From contig JAZBQD010000034.1 in assembly GCA_036583965.1 (NCBI GenBank), positions 1,984,001-2,048,000 of the forward strand: a stretch of DNA of 64,000 bases, written 5' to 3'. The stretch's first letter is position 1, and every line of letters begins with the position of its first letter. Source of the stretch: Prunella strophiata. Taxonomy: Eukaryota > Chordata > Aves > Passeriformes > Prunellidae. Both the position numbers and the translations under genes were made by a program. The notes beneath the pieces were generated by a model. The model did not search any database. It was not told where the DNA came from and saw only the letters and a list, made by a program, of their open reading frames with translations. Below, piece after piece: positions 25,901 to 37,800 of the stretch.

Positions 25901-28900
25901 CTGCCCACTGGCAGTAGGGAGCCATTCCCCCATGTCCTGTCACTCTGTGCCCTTGTCCCCAGTCCCTCTCCAGCTCTCTTGGAACCCCTCTAGGTGCTGG
26001 AAGGGGCTCTAAAGTCTCCTTGGAGTTTTCTCCTCTCCCAGTTCCCTCAGCCTGGGAGGGGTAAGGTGTCAGCAAAGCCTGAAAGTCTGAACTGTGATTG
26101 TGCTGATTGTGACACACTGTGACTCCTCCTCAGCAGCACTGCCAGCTGCTGGACCAGCAGACAGGAAATCTCCTCCATGGTGAGCTGGTGTCCACCAGGC
26201 AGAGCACTTCCAGTGCCACCACTCCTGCAGCCCTTGGGTCACCCACAGCCACGCTCACTGTGCTTGGATCACACACAGCAAAACCAACAGACCTGGCTCT
26301 GCGAGTCATTGTCAGGGCAAAGCACAATTTCAGGAAGTTCAAGTACTGCTGGTGTGGAAAGAACAGCAAGACACAAAGGTCAAGCACATGGCAGCACTGC
26401 TGTTCCAAAGGAAAAAGCAGAGAGGTCCAAAAGATAAGAACAGATGCCAGGAGAGTTGGCAGAGATGGAGGAGATCACTTCCAGGCTGGAGCCCAGCACC
26501 AACCCCTCAGCAGGGCCAGAAAGCTGCTCAGGATTGGGAGGGTGGAGAAGAGAAATGCTCCAGCTCCAGAGAAGGTTCCCACAGGACTGCTCAGGTCAGG
26601 CCAAGCAGCAGCAAATGTGACCTTTCAGGTCTGTCCAGATATTTGGAGATAAGACACCAGCACTGAGATTTGGGGAGACCAAGGAATGCTCTGGCCCTGC
26701 AGAGGGACAGGAAGGAGACACAAGTGACAGGATCACTTCTTGGTAACGCCATTGAGCCATGTCAGCCTGGAAGAGTCAGGAGTGGATTCAGAGGGCAGGA
26801 AGGGTTTGGACTGGACAAGTCCAAGGGTAACAAGAGGTTACAAGAGGTAACGTAGACAACCTCTGGCTGGTGAGGGAAAGCAGAGGAGCCCTGGCTGCCT
26901 GCCTCATCAGCATGCCTGGGATTCAGTGGGATGGACACACTCTGGCTGATGGGGCTGAGGACAGAGGGTCAGATACAGGTGTTTTATGGACAAGCTCTGC
27001 CACTGTCTACAACTGGTTGAGGGAAAGCACTAAGTGGTAAATCCAGGTAAATCATCCTATACCATACATAACCCCAATTGCTGCACAAGTTTAGAACAAT
27101 TTAGGTGCAAAAAGCCCTTCAGAAGCTCTCTAGTCCAGACCTCTACTCATATCTGGGCCCCCTCCCGCCCTCAAGGACTTTGCCCAGAGCTTTGTCCAGT
27201 CAGGTTTTGGAAAATTTTCAGGGATGGAGATTCCTCCACTCTTCAGGGCCCTGTCAGGGGCTGCACCATCCTCATGGCAGAACAGTTTTTCCTTACATCT
27301 TTTATGGATTTCTCTTGTAACTCATGGCCATTGCTTCTCACCCTTCCCAGTGCAGATCTCTGAGTAGAGTCTTGTTCCATCTTCATTTAAACTCCACCCA
27401 CCCTTTGGGAAGTGTTAGAGGACAATTAGATCATCCCTTTCTAATTCTCCAGGCCAAAAAAGCCTCCTCAGATGCCCCATACTCCAGCCCTGGATGATCT
27501 TGGTGGACCTCCACAGCTCCCATCCTTTCCACTCCTCAGGGATGAGCCTGTGCCTACCAGGACCAGGGCTCACTCCATGTAGGAGGGGGCTGGACTCTCA
27601 ACCACTAGCGTCCAAGGCAAGAACAATACCAAAAATAAAGGAAAATAAGACCAGAGGGTGTCTTTAACTCTAGGGGTGGTTAAAGAAGCCCTGTTTTATA
27701 GGGTCAGTGCTGAGACAAAGTACTTCAAGATATTTGTCATAAATAAGACACAGGAAGGACAATCCTGGAAAAGTCATCCAGGATCTGGAAGAGAAAAGTG
27801 GACAGCTTGAAATAAGAGGCAGAATTTGGAGGTGGGATCATACCTCATGGGCACATAGGTCCCTTAGCAGTTGGCTCTTGTAACAAAGAGATTCAGGATT
27901 GAGAATAAAGCCAGAATAAAGCCTTGGAGAAATGGGATGACCACCCTGTGGAGAAGGCTGGTGTGGGGTGGGATATTTACAGGGTTAAAGAGGAAAAACA
28001 GGAATTGAGGGAAGGTGCCTTTGGGAAAGGAGAGCATCTCCAGCACTCTGAGTGCTGGGAGGAGGCTGGGAAGAGCACGGGCAGAGGACAGGGAGGAGGG
28101 GATGGAGCTGGGCACCAGCCAGGGAATGAATTAGCAGTGAGTAGGAACTGTGCAGAGCCCTGGCCTGGCGGGCACCACCTCCAAGGACAGCAGTGGGCAC
28201 AGAGGGAGCTGGGAGCTGGCAGTGCCCACAAGATGTGATCTGAGCTGCAGCTGGGCCTGGGGATGTCCAGCAGGTCTCCCTGCTTCTCCAGCTGCCCAGA
28301 AAGGCGCAGCTCACCTCCCTCCTGAGGCTCCTGCCCTTGGTGGTGAAAAAATCCACATGATAGGACACAGGGAATGGCTTCCCACTGCCAGAGGGCAGGG
28401 ATGGATGGGATATTGGGAATTAGGAATTGTTCCCTTGGAGGGCAGGCAGGCCCTGGCACAGGGTGCCCAGAGCAGCTGTGGCTGCCCCTGGACCCCTGGC
28501 AGTGCCCAAGGCCAGGTTGGACACTGGGGCTTGGAGCAGCCTGGGACAGTGGAAGGTGTCCCTGCCATGGCAGGGGGTGGAATGAGATGAACTTTGAGGT
28601 TCCCTTCCAACCAGACCATTCCACGATTCCATGCCTTTGGCTCAGAATTCCCATGAAAGGACTGTCTCTCTGAACCACAACATGAAGTTTCATCAAGGCT
28701 CAGGCCCTGAATGAGGACCTTGTGCACAATCTGAGCATGGCAGAGCTTTGTGTCTCACCACAGTGGCCATCCAGAGACCAGCAGTTGCTTGTCACCCTGC
28801 CCCAGTCACCACAGCCGGAGGGAGCCAAGCCCAGGAAGACTTTCCTAACCCTTTCTGCTGGGGAATGGGGCAGCCTGGGTGAGCCTACAGACTGTTCTAC

Positions 28901-31900
28901 AGGTTAGTGACGACACAGAGACCACAGGATGCTCAGGAAGTCCCTTGAGGTGAAACCAGGTGGGGACTGGAAAGCATTTGTGGGAAGTATCAGGAACACT
29001 CCCCTGTTCTTACATCGCTGCCAGTGTCATCTAATTACAGACATCGTTGGAGGCAGCGACCTGGAGCAGCACAGTCCCCTCTTTCATTCTGAGCAGGTGG
29101 TGGCTGGCACCTGGGACATGCTGTCCCCTCTGTCCCCTGTAGTGAGGTCCCTGAAGCCCCCAGTTGGGCAGCAAGGGCTCTGCTTGCACCTGAGCTGGGA
29201 CAGCGGGCTCTGAAAGGACACGGAGCTGGGGCTGTGCCCAGCACTGACTCAGCAGGAAAACCCAGCTTGAGTCACCTTCCCGGAGAAGGAGGGAAGCCAC
29301 CAGTGCATCACAGCCTGCCACATGCCACAGGCATTTCCAGGTGCAGCAGCCACCTGGGTGCTCAGGAGCTCCAGCTGCAGAGCTGCTGCTGGGGCACCTC
29401 CATGCAGAACAGCAAGAGGGAACGTGGGGAAGGGGGAAGGAACAGGAGGGCTGAGGAGAGCCCGTGGTGCTCATTCCAGCAGGGAAATGTCTGGCAAGGC
29501 TCCTTTGGGTACCTGCCCACTGAGAAGACGGTGGTCTCTCCGGGATGCATCCTGCTTTTGCCCTCCTTGGACCGCCCCTGGCGCTGCAGCGGGTGCCTCT
29601 TCCTCCTGCTGCAGTGGATGCAGGGGGCCTGCGTGGAGCCCAGGTGCACCGTGTGGTGGTGTGGGGGGACCCCCGTCCTGGCTGCTGCTGTGGGGACAAA
29701 GGCTGCAACAGAAGATGACAGGTTGTGTCACCTCGGGGAGATGTCCCAACCCTGGTGCAGCCCCACTGCAGCAAGGCCTGGGAGGGACCTCTGCTGGGGA
29801 CAGGAATGAGGAAGAGCTGTTCCACTTGACAGTGGGGTGAAGCACTCCTCAAAACCCTCAGGAGAGCAGGAGTCCCCGTTGGGAAGATGCTTTGTAGCAG
29901 CTGGAAAGGGGATGCTTGTCCCTCACCCTGCAGCAGCCACAAGCTGCTATGAGCTTCCCTCACCTGGGCGCTGGCACTGGCACATCCCCGACTTCATTTT
30001 CATCCAACATCTCCTTGAGGGCCTCCACGTTTGCTGAAGAGAGAGGGAAAAACAGGAATGTGTCAGCCAAAGATGGTCAGCACAGCTCTGGGCTGGCCCA
30101 AGGAAGTGCTCACCTTCATTTTGGATGATGTACCTCACAATCTTCTCCACGGTGTCATCATTCTTCTCGGCCTCATCTGAAAAGAGACAATGTGGCACTG
30201 AGGGCTGGGATTCCAGGGCTCCACTCACTCATCCCTTCCCAGGAGCAGCTGCATCAGCAGAGTTGTTGGAGAAGCCTCGAGTCCCCTGTCACACTGGGAA
30301 GCCACTGGGGAACACCAGATCCCTCATCCTGGAAAAGAAATGGCTGAGCCAGCAGCTGCATGTGCAGGGAAGGGGGTTGTGCTGCTCCTTCAGAGAATCT
30401 GGAGAAATGAGAGGGAAGCAGGTTCTGAAAAGTTGAAAGAGGAGGGTCCTTGTCCACCCTGGAGCCCCTGGCTGCAGGGTGCTGCAAGTGCTCAAGGCTC
30501 CAAGGGTAGACAGGACACGTCCACAGAAAATAAACCCACTGGGACCCACTAAACACAGAACTGGGGAGCACACAGGGCAGAGAGACCCCAGAGCTGCACA
30601 CTACTAAAAGCTTAAAAGACTGTTCTGAGGAACCTTGGCTGGTTCCTGCTCTGCTGTGGAGCTCACCCACAGCTTTCAACTCAAACTGCTTCCAACCACT
30701 GTTGGAGGCAGGAGGGATGGATGGATGATGATGGATGGATGGATGGATGGATGGATGGATGGATGGATGGATGGATGGATGGATGGATGGATGGATGGAT
30801 GGATGGATGGATGGATGGATGGATGGATGGACGGACCTCCAGCCTGGTCAGCAGTATGAGACCTTCCTGTAAGCAGGTTGGAGCTGTGGTCTGGCAGGCA
30901 GCTGCCTCAAAGGCTCAAGAGATGCTACCATGATCTTGGAAGATCTCCATCATCCCATGGAGATGTTTCCCTGGGCTGTGATGTCTCCAGAAGGCAAAGC
31001 CCACCCTGGAAGGTTCAGACACTGTCTCCATGTCATGGTCAGCCCATTAAAGCCAGAGGAGCACGTCCATGGGCACCTGGAAGCTCTGGCTGCAGCCGTG
31101 GATGAGCCGGAGGAGCCGCGTTTCCTCTGCTGAGCTCAGGAAGCAGCAGCAGGAGGAGCTGATCCTCCCCAGCACTGCCTGACGGCACGCGGGAGCTGGA
31201 GGAGTTCTGTGGCACCATGTGGCTGTTCCCAGCCTGGGAAGCAGCTGGCAGGAATGTTCCCCACTTCAGCAGAGACTCAGGAAAGCACCGGATGACAGAG
31301 CTTGCTTGGGCCGGGCACCCACGCTCCATGCGGCACTGACTTCCCAATGCAACCACCCCAGAGCCACTTGCAGTGGCCTGAAGCCATGGAAAAAATTCCC
31401 TACAGGTCCCTTCCCTTTTCTAGCAACAGCCCTGCTTCTGTGGTCTGCATGAACACAGCAGGGACCAGAAGAAGACATGACCAATAACAAACACCAGCTG
31501 GCCCCCTGCCAGACATCCTAATGCCAGAGGGGCAGAGGCACTTGTGCTCCAGCTGGGAGAGCTTTTCCTTGAGGGAACAGGGGTTGTGATTGAGATCCTG
31601 GGGATTCAGCAAGTCCTGGATGTTGATCAGAATTACCTTTTGGTGATAATGCTTCCTTTGGGAAGGGCCAGGCACTGGTTCCCACCTCCCTGTCACCTCC
31701 AGCCATTGTCAGCTCGTGGATCAGAGGGATCTCTGGCCCTCACACTCCCCAGGGAACACCGTGCTGCTCTCACCCAACCCAGCCACACGTGACAGGTAAC
31801 CTTCCCAGCCCCATGCCACATCCCAGAAGGGTGCATGAGGACACCAGCCCACACCAGGCACAAGGCTGAGCCCCCACCGAGCCCCCATCACCCCAGCACT

Positions 31901-32114
31901 CACCATCCTGGAGCTCCTCCACCCCTTCTTTGTCATCCGGGTCATCGAAATCGTCGCGGAAGGTCCGGCACCGGTAACCCTTCTTCTTCAGGACATGGCA
32001 GATCAGGAACCCCACCAGCCCCATGATGAAGAAGACAAGGACAAGGAGGAAGACCACAGTAATGCCGTGCTGGGAATCTGACTCCCCATCGTGTGGGTCC
32101 TGATAGTCTGACAT
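22928..32114 (-). CDS. RELL2: RELL2, RELT-like membrane protein
   Basis: RELL2 is a single-pass relative of the TNF receptor RELT. Coding exons on the minus strand: 31904-32114, 30114-30176, 29964-30033, 29513-29687, 24486-25104, and probably 22928-22961. Residues 1-17 are extracellular, and residues 18-42 or so form the membrane segment ([20 protein letters not shown]), followed by [12 protein letters not shown] as in human. Next come [44 protein letters not shown] and [16 protein letters not shown]. The RFRV motif, which in this family docks the kinase OSR1, is split across the exon 4/5 junction. Exon 29513-29687 has one base too many, probably in the G run 29663-29668. The last exon was chosen because GKQQ at 24486 sits before a GTATGT donor in phase 0, and a 34-bp exon encoding [10 protein letters not shown] and a stop follows a good acceptor; reading through instead gives a stop at 24390. 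Predicted length is about 389 aa, longer than human (about 303). Confidence 0.88.
25680..26065 (-). mobile_element. CR1 LINE 3' fragment, minus orientation
   Basis: The stretch begins with ATCATAGACTCATGGAATGG and continues through CCCTGCCATGGGCAGGGACA and GCCACAGCTGCTCTGGGCA, the reverse complement of the 3' end of avian CR1 elements. Confidence 0.85.
27090..27600 (-). mobile_element. Older CR1 LINE fragment, minus orientation
   Basis: A diverged copy showing CCAGTCAGGTTTTGGAAA, GGATGGAGATTCCTCCAC and CTCCAGCCCTGGATGATC, words typical of antisense CR1. It lies in RELL2 intron 4. Confidence 0.75.
28350..28635 (+). mobile_element. CR1 LINE 3' fragment, plus orientation
   Basis: Reads GGACACAGGGAATGGCTTCC through GGTGTCCCTGCCATGGCAGG to TTCCAACCAGACCATTCC, the sense 3' end of CR1. 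It is closely similar to the copies at 48,165 and 51,720. Confidence 0.88.
30717..30832 (+). repeat. (GGAT)n microsatellite
   Basis: About 27 GGAT tetranucleotides, nearly perfect, in the RELL2 intron between exons 30114-30176 and 31904-32114. Confidence 0.97.
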
Positions 32115-32149
32115 GCGGATCTAGGAGGAGGAGGGGAAGGCAGGTCAGA

Positions 32150-33230
32150 GCCGCGGCGCTCACCCGCACCCTGTGCCCATCCTCCCCTTCCTCCCGCGGG
32201 GCAAGGGGCAGCTCCCAGCCGGGGGCGGCTGCCCGGGGCTCAGCCCTCGCCCGCAAGGTCCGGCGCGCTGCGGAGGACAGGACCGGCCGGAGGTGGCTCC
32301 TCGCGGTCTCCCAAGGACACTGCTGCCCCGCACGCCCCCGGCAAGAGGCATCCCAAGGGCAGCAGCGGCGGCGGCAGCGTCCCCGCAGGCCCGCCGGCCC
32401 CGGGCTGCGGCGCTCCCCGTCCCTTGCAGGCGGCTTCCCAAGGGCACCGGTGCCCCGGCCTGCCCGGGGCTCTGCGGCGAGCGGCATCCCCCGGCTCGCC
32501 CTTGCCGGAGGATGGCTGAGCATCCTCCCGCGCCGCGCCGCTCCTCCGCAGCCCTCGGTACTCACGGCCGAGGCCCTCCACCGGCACCGGCACCGGTACC
32601 GGCAGCGGCAGGCGGGGAGCCGCGGCAGCCGGGCTGGCGGAGGGCCGAGCCGCCGGCTGCTCCCGCATCGTCCTCCCGCAGAACCGAGCCGGCTCCCTCC
32701 GCCCCGGCTCCCCCGGCGCTCCCGGCTCCCTTCCCAAGGGCTCGGCGCCCGCATTCCCACTCGCCGGCTCCGCTCCCGGCACGGAGAAGGTTCCCCCCCG
32801 CCTGTCCCCCGGCCCCGCTGCGGCGGTACCTGGGCCTGCGGTCCTCCGCAGCGCTCTCCTCTTCACCTTCACCTTCACCTTCACCTTCACCTTCACCTTC
32901 ACCTGCCTCCTAGCAACCCCGCATCCCCGCGGCTGGGGACCGCGGCGAGCATCCTCCGGCCCCCGGGCCGCGGCTCCCCGCCTGCCTTCCCCGGGAAGGA
33001 GCCAGCTGCTTCTGCCTGCCGCTCTCTGCCGCTCTCTGCCACAAGAGCACCCGCCTGTCCCGAGCCCAGAAAAAAATCTCCCCGGAGCTGTATCGGCGGA
33101 GGAAGGTGCGGAGAGGAGCTCGGGGAGACGCCGGAGGCTGCAGCAGGACACGCAGGAGCGCTGCTCAGGGAAGCTGCCAGGCTGCCGCCCGCCCCGGGGT
33201 GAATAACCTCACCCGCACGCGTGCCAGCCC
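32150..33230 (-). promoter_or_regulatory. CpG island, likely RELL2 promoter and 5' UTR exon
   Basis: A CpG-dense stretch of about 1.1 kb lies immediately upstream of the RELL2 start codon. The coding exon is preceded at about 32,121 by an acceptor-like CTCCTCCTCCTAG on the minus strand, so translation starts in exon 2 and a non-coding first exon should lie in this island. Confidence 0.6.
32853..32902 (-). repeat. Hexanucleotide array (CTTCAC)n / minus-strand (GTGAAG)n
   Basis: About eight perfect TTCACC hexamers inside the RELL2 CpG island. On the minus strand this reads GGCAG followed by GTGAAG repeated, so each unit looks like a weak 5' splice site. Confidence 0.9.
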
Positions 33231-33239
33231 CGAGCTCCC

Positions 33240-35078
33240 CTGGCACCTTCCTTTCCTTGAATTTTAGGGCACTGAGCCCTGGCGAAGGGAGGGAGAAGGG
33301 TGGAAGTGGGGCTCAGTGAGAGCAGCACTGCTCACACAGCAGCGGGGGGGGGGATGGGGCGGGAAGAGAGGGGTGCAGACCCCCACACGGGCATCCCAGC
33401 ACCGAGGAGAGGGTGGAAAAAAATCCCCAGGAGATTCCTGTGTCTCCCTCCTTCCTAAAAAAATGAGTGGCTGAGCCGTTTGAAATCTCACGCTGTGGTG
33501 GTCCCATGACCTCCTTCTCCATCTCTACCACATCATCCTCACTCTGGGAGGCTTCACCCACCACTCCTTGCTGCTGGAAATCAAACCTGCTCCTCTCCAT
33601 CCTTCAGCCACCTGCCAGTTCTCCACCAAACCCCGAGGAACAAAACCCTTGGAACCCCTCCCAGCCCATCTCCTCTGAACTGAGCACTGATCCATGCACA
33701 CATTCCTCCATGGGAATCCCTAATGGGAATTATCCCACCACAGTCTGCCTTGCTGTGACACAGCCTGTGACTCCCCCAGGCTCTCAGCCATGCCCTGCTG
33801 AGGGCTCCTGTCCCTCTGCACAGGTGACCAAGTTGGCTCTCAGGAGCCTCCTCCATCAGCATGACTTCAGGAGGTCACCACATCACAGGTGACACCCATC
33901 TGCCCGCTGTCCTGACAGGGAGACAGGAGTGGAACATCTGTGGCACGATGGAACATCTGTGCAAGCACAAGACTTCTCCTGCCACGGATTGCTGAGCCAC
34001 AGGAGAGGAGAGCTCTCCACAATGAGCTGCTACATCGTGCAAGTCTCAGCTGAGGAAGAGCTCACAAAGGAAACCTCAAAGGCAGTTTGCTCCTTGCCCT
34101 TGTTTCTGTGCACAGGGGGAACTGGCAGGTCTGGGTTTCTGCGGGGCCCTGAGGGGACGCAGCCATGGTGAGCATATTCCCGTTCTCCTCGTGCCCACGC
34201 ACGCTGTCCTGCACAATAAATCGCTCTTTCTCCTCCTGGGCGTTCCCGCCCACCCAGAGCATTGCTGCACCACCCTGCCCCCTTCCAGCTCCCCACCCCC
34301 TTCCAGCATCCCACCCCCTTTCCCGACTCCAGCCATGCCAGGCTGGTCAGGACTTCCCACAGCCTCTGGTGTGTGGTGGCATTTCCACAAATTGGGGTAC
34401 ACAGCGTGGCACAGCAGCCTGGTCCTGCCTGAGGACAAATCCTAGCCTTCGTGGGGTAAGCCAGGATGAGGAGGGGGTTCTGTGGCTGTCAAGCTGCTCC
34501 CTCCTGGCTTTGCAGCTGGATTACCCCAGCTGATTGTTTCTCTTCCTAATTCTCCCAGCCAGGGATCACCTGCTCCCAGTCTCCATCCTGCTCCCACCAC
34601 CTCAGCTTCAGTGTCCCTGCAGGGCCTCAGTCCTTGTCCCACTGCAGGACCCTGTTAGCATTTTAATGGTCCCACACAGCACCTCACAGGTGACCAGAAA
34701 CAACACCCTGGCACCTCTCTGCCCCAAAAGCAGCCAGCATTTGAGGCATGATTCCACACAACGGAGCTCTCCCTCCCAAGCAGGCTGGCCATGTCCACCC
34801 TGGCTGTGTGGGGACAGAGCCCACACAGGGTAAAGCCCCACACCAAGCTGGGGAGGTGCAGCCATGGCTGTGAGCTGCCTGCTCGTGGCACATCCACAGT
34901 CTGGGCTCTGCATCCTCTGTCCCTCCTGACCCATCCCAGCTCCTCTCCTGTCCTGTGTGACCCCACCAGCCGAGGCAGTGGCACCTGAGACACAGGACAA
35001 TCCAGCTGGAGCTCTGGGACAGGCAGCTGCCTCCTTTCTGCCTGCCCATCACATCCAGCCCCACCAGCTGGAGGAGCA
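33240..35078. other. Spacer with no recognised gene
   Basis: I see no exon homologous to a known protein. An AATAAA followed by a pyrimidine-rich tract occurs near 34,217, and a fragment of an old mobile element is possible there. Confidence 0.4.
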
Positions 35079-35420
35079 GGAGGAGGTTACACGGTCCAGA
35101 ACGTGGCACGGTGCTGGTGAGTCCCCTCTGCCTGGTGAGGGGCACTGCTGGGCCACTTCTGTGGCATTTGTCCCTGCATTTCCCATGTCCCTGAGCTCCT
35201 TTTTCCCTCTTTTCAGGACTTATGAGACATCCTTGCTCGTGGATGAACCAATTAGTGACGAGCTCCCATACAGTGGTAAGTTGGAGTTGCCTTTTTTCCT
35301 CATGAGCTCAGCTGGAATTCTTGGGAGGTTTTATTCTGCATTGGCCAGGGCCAAAGTGTCAGCACTTCTGACCTTGGAGATGTCCTTGCCATATACCGGA
35401 ATGTCCAAGGCTGAGGCCAC
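35079..35420 (+). pseudogene. Truncated duplicate of HDAC3 exon 11 (end), exon 12 and flanking introns
   Basis: The sequence matches 52309-52650 almost base for base: the tail of exon 11 (TACACGGTCC to the donor), the whole of intron 11, exon 12 encoding TYETSLLVDEPISDELPYS, its donor, and the start of intron 12. Differences are few (for example CCAGAACG for CCGGAACG, and GAGACATCC for GAGACGTCC) until about 35,375, after which similarity decays. It lacks the rest of HDAC3, lies about 8 kb upstream of the real gene and is not expected to be functional. Confidence 0.9.
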
Positions 35421-35424
35421 GTCT

Positions 35425-37680
35425 GTGTGGAATGGTGTAGGTTGGTTAAGGGATGAAAAGGAGATATACGAGGTAGTCTTGGTGGGTAAGGGAGGTGAGA
35501 TGGGGAGCGCGAGGGCGGGTAGATGATGGGTAGGGTGTGAAGGGGTAGATACGTTGCAGGTACTGAGGTGGAAAAGGTGAGTGAAGAAGTTGGGGAATGG
35601 TAGGGGGGGGACATGTGGACGGAGAAGGTAATGGTAGAAGCGGGTGAAGAAAGAGAGGGAGGGGTGGGGTGCGGGGATGGTGGGAAGGGTAGATGAGGTA
35701 GGGGTAAATTTGGCGGTCCAGGGGCTGGGGTAAAAGGGAGCTGTGTAAGTAAGAGGAGAGAAGTGAGAACTAGTGATGAAGAGGATAGGATTGATAGTCG
35801 TAGTAGGAGGATGAGATAGGGGTGAGGTGGGAGGGTGGGGGCAGAAATAACGTAGTTGAGGAGGTAAGGTATGAAGTTTAGTAAAGGTGAGGGTGGATGG
35901 GGTAAGAAGGGGTAGAGGACGAGGTGGTAATAGTGGGGTGTAGTGGGTATTGTGGCCTTGAAACGAGAGATGTGGTTGGAGGCTTTGGGTTTTGGAAATG
36001 AAGCAATTGTGTACGGGTACAAAAAGATGAGAGGATGGTGGGGTCGTGGGTGTAAAGGGTTAAGGGACAATGGACGGAAGTTAAAAGCGAAAGAATTGTG
36101 ACCGGCCGATTGGTGATGCTAAAGGAAGCAGGGTACGGCTTGACAATCCAGTTGGCTCAGGTAAGGTAAGGGAGAGACATATGGGAGGGTGGCCGGGCGT
36201 GCAGTGACGAAGCGGGGGAGAATTTCGTGCCTAAGTTGGCCGTGCAGCGAGAACGAAAGGGTGTAGAGAAGAATCGTGTTAGGGGAGTTCGAGCCACAAC
36301 CTGGGTGTGAAAAGGTGTTTATGAAGGCAGGGATGTAAAAGCCAATAGGGGGATAGGGGGATGGGGAAGATCAGTGAGTAGGGGTGGCAGAGAGTTTAAC
36401 TTACGCTTGAGGGTAGAGGAATACTGATAGGTATATACTTAGAAGATGGCGAAATGGAGCTGCGGAGGGGGAAGTTTCGAGAGAAGGGGAGGGGGGTGTG
36501 GTGAGCAGTTTGTGGCACGGGGGAGAATGGAGTGGGAGATATCGGTAAGAGTAGAGGGAGTGGGAGGATTGCTGGGTATGGAGGCATGCGAGTTATTAGG
36601 TGTTGCGTTATGAGAGGGGGGGTGGGGCCGGTAGCGAATGTATAGGGAGTGAGGGGGGTACAGAACGAGATAAAATGTCAAGGGCGGGGTGAAGGCGGGT
36701 GGAGGAGAACAGATTTGGGAAGGGCGGAGTAGTTGGTCATGAGCGAAGAGAGTGGCGTGAGAGTAATGAGGAATGAAAGTAACGATGGCTGCCGGGAGGG
36801 TAGAGAGTATTCCGGGTTATGAATTGGGAGGGATAGACACGTTACAAGGAGAAAGTGTGCCAGGACAGATTGGCAGAGAGTGGGAAATGCGCGTTAACTA
36901 GAGGTAGACGGGTCGAGAAGGCGGTGTAATACGAAGAGCTCGGCGATGGGAGGAGATTAGGGGAAGGACGGAGCGAGGCAACTAAGGGTCAGAGGACTAT
37001 GAGGGACGGAGGAGGGAGGAGAAAGTGTTGGTGGGCCAGGGAAGGGAGGGTTTGTCGTGGGGACGTATAAAAAAAGGGTGATGGTATGTGCAAAGGGGTA
37101 AGGCTGAATAGTCATGGGGAGAATGCGGAGGGGGGTGAGCGGACGAGGAGCTTGTTGGAGCGAGGTGAGAGGGGAGAGGGGTGTCAGGGCGCGAATACTG
37201 TTGGGGGAACTGAAGAGATACAAGTGAGAGAGGGGGGGGAGGGGGCTGGGCTGGGGTGGTTGTAAGGTTGCTTGGATTGGGGGTGGAGAGGTGGCGTGAG
37301 GAGGGGGGACTTCTTTAAAGGGAAAGTTTGAGAGTCAGGGTCAGAAGGTAGTGGTTGTGGCGAAGTAGGGTGGGAGAGAGAGGCGGCTTCTATGGCTGTG
37401 GATGGCGAGGTTACGGTGGTGAGAGAGCATGAAGGTCCACGGTGTTAAGATGGATGCAAGGTAGAAAGGAGGGTAATGAGAGAGAAAATGGGGGAGGTCT
37501 TTAGTGGTTGGGATAAGGTATGAAAGACAGTATGGAACCGCAAGTTTCAGTGAGGGGGGGTTATTGGGGTGAAATGGATGGGAGGGCGGGGCATGGTGAA
37601 TCTAGAATGGGTCAGACAGGATGAGGTGTAAGACAGAGTAGAAATACCAAGGGCACAGGGGAGTGTAAGCCAGTGTTGGA
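35425..37680. other. C-depleted, structureless interval; probable unresolved assembly sequence
   Basis: The plus strand is rich in G, A and T with very little C; for example, only 3 of 60 bases are C at 36481-36540. There is no repeat unit, exon or mobile element, and no similarity to its surroundings. At both edges recognisable sequence fades gradually: HDAC3 intron 12 on the left and a CR1 3' end on the right. This is what a noisy uncorrected read bridging a gap would look like. Confidence 0.7.
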
Positions 37681-37800
37681 CCCGAGGTGTAGGCTGGATG
37701 GGTTTGTCTTGGTGGAAGGTGTCCCTGCCCATGGCAGGGGGGTGGAATGAGGTGAGATTTAAGGTCCCTTCCAATCCAAACCATCCCCTGCCCTTCCTTC
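37640..37800 (+). mobile_element. CR1 LINE 3' end, left part corrupted
   Basis: GGTGTCCCTGCCCATGGCAG, AAGGTCCCTTCCAATCC and AAACCATCCC are clean sense CR1. The preceding AGTGTTGGACCCGAGGTGTAG-like bases look like a badly read version of the normal CR1 continuation. Confidence 0.8.

Larger units (their letters stand above)
25105..29512 (-). other. RELL2 intron 4 (4.4 kb)
   Basis: This is the largest RELL2 intron. It contains three CR1 fragments listed separately. The remainder is unique-looking sequence without recognisable exons. Confidence 0.7.

Noticed and set aside
35300..36070. 256-codon minus-strand frame with many Pro, Leu and His
   Set aside because: It arises from the C-depleted noisy interval, where minus-strand stops are rare by composition.
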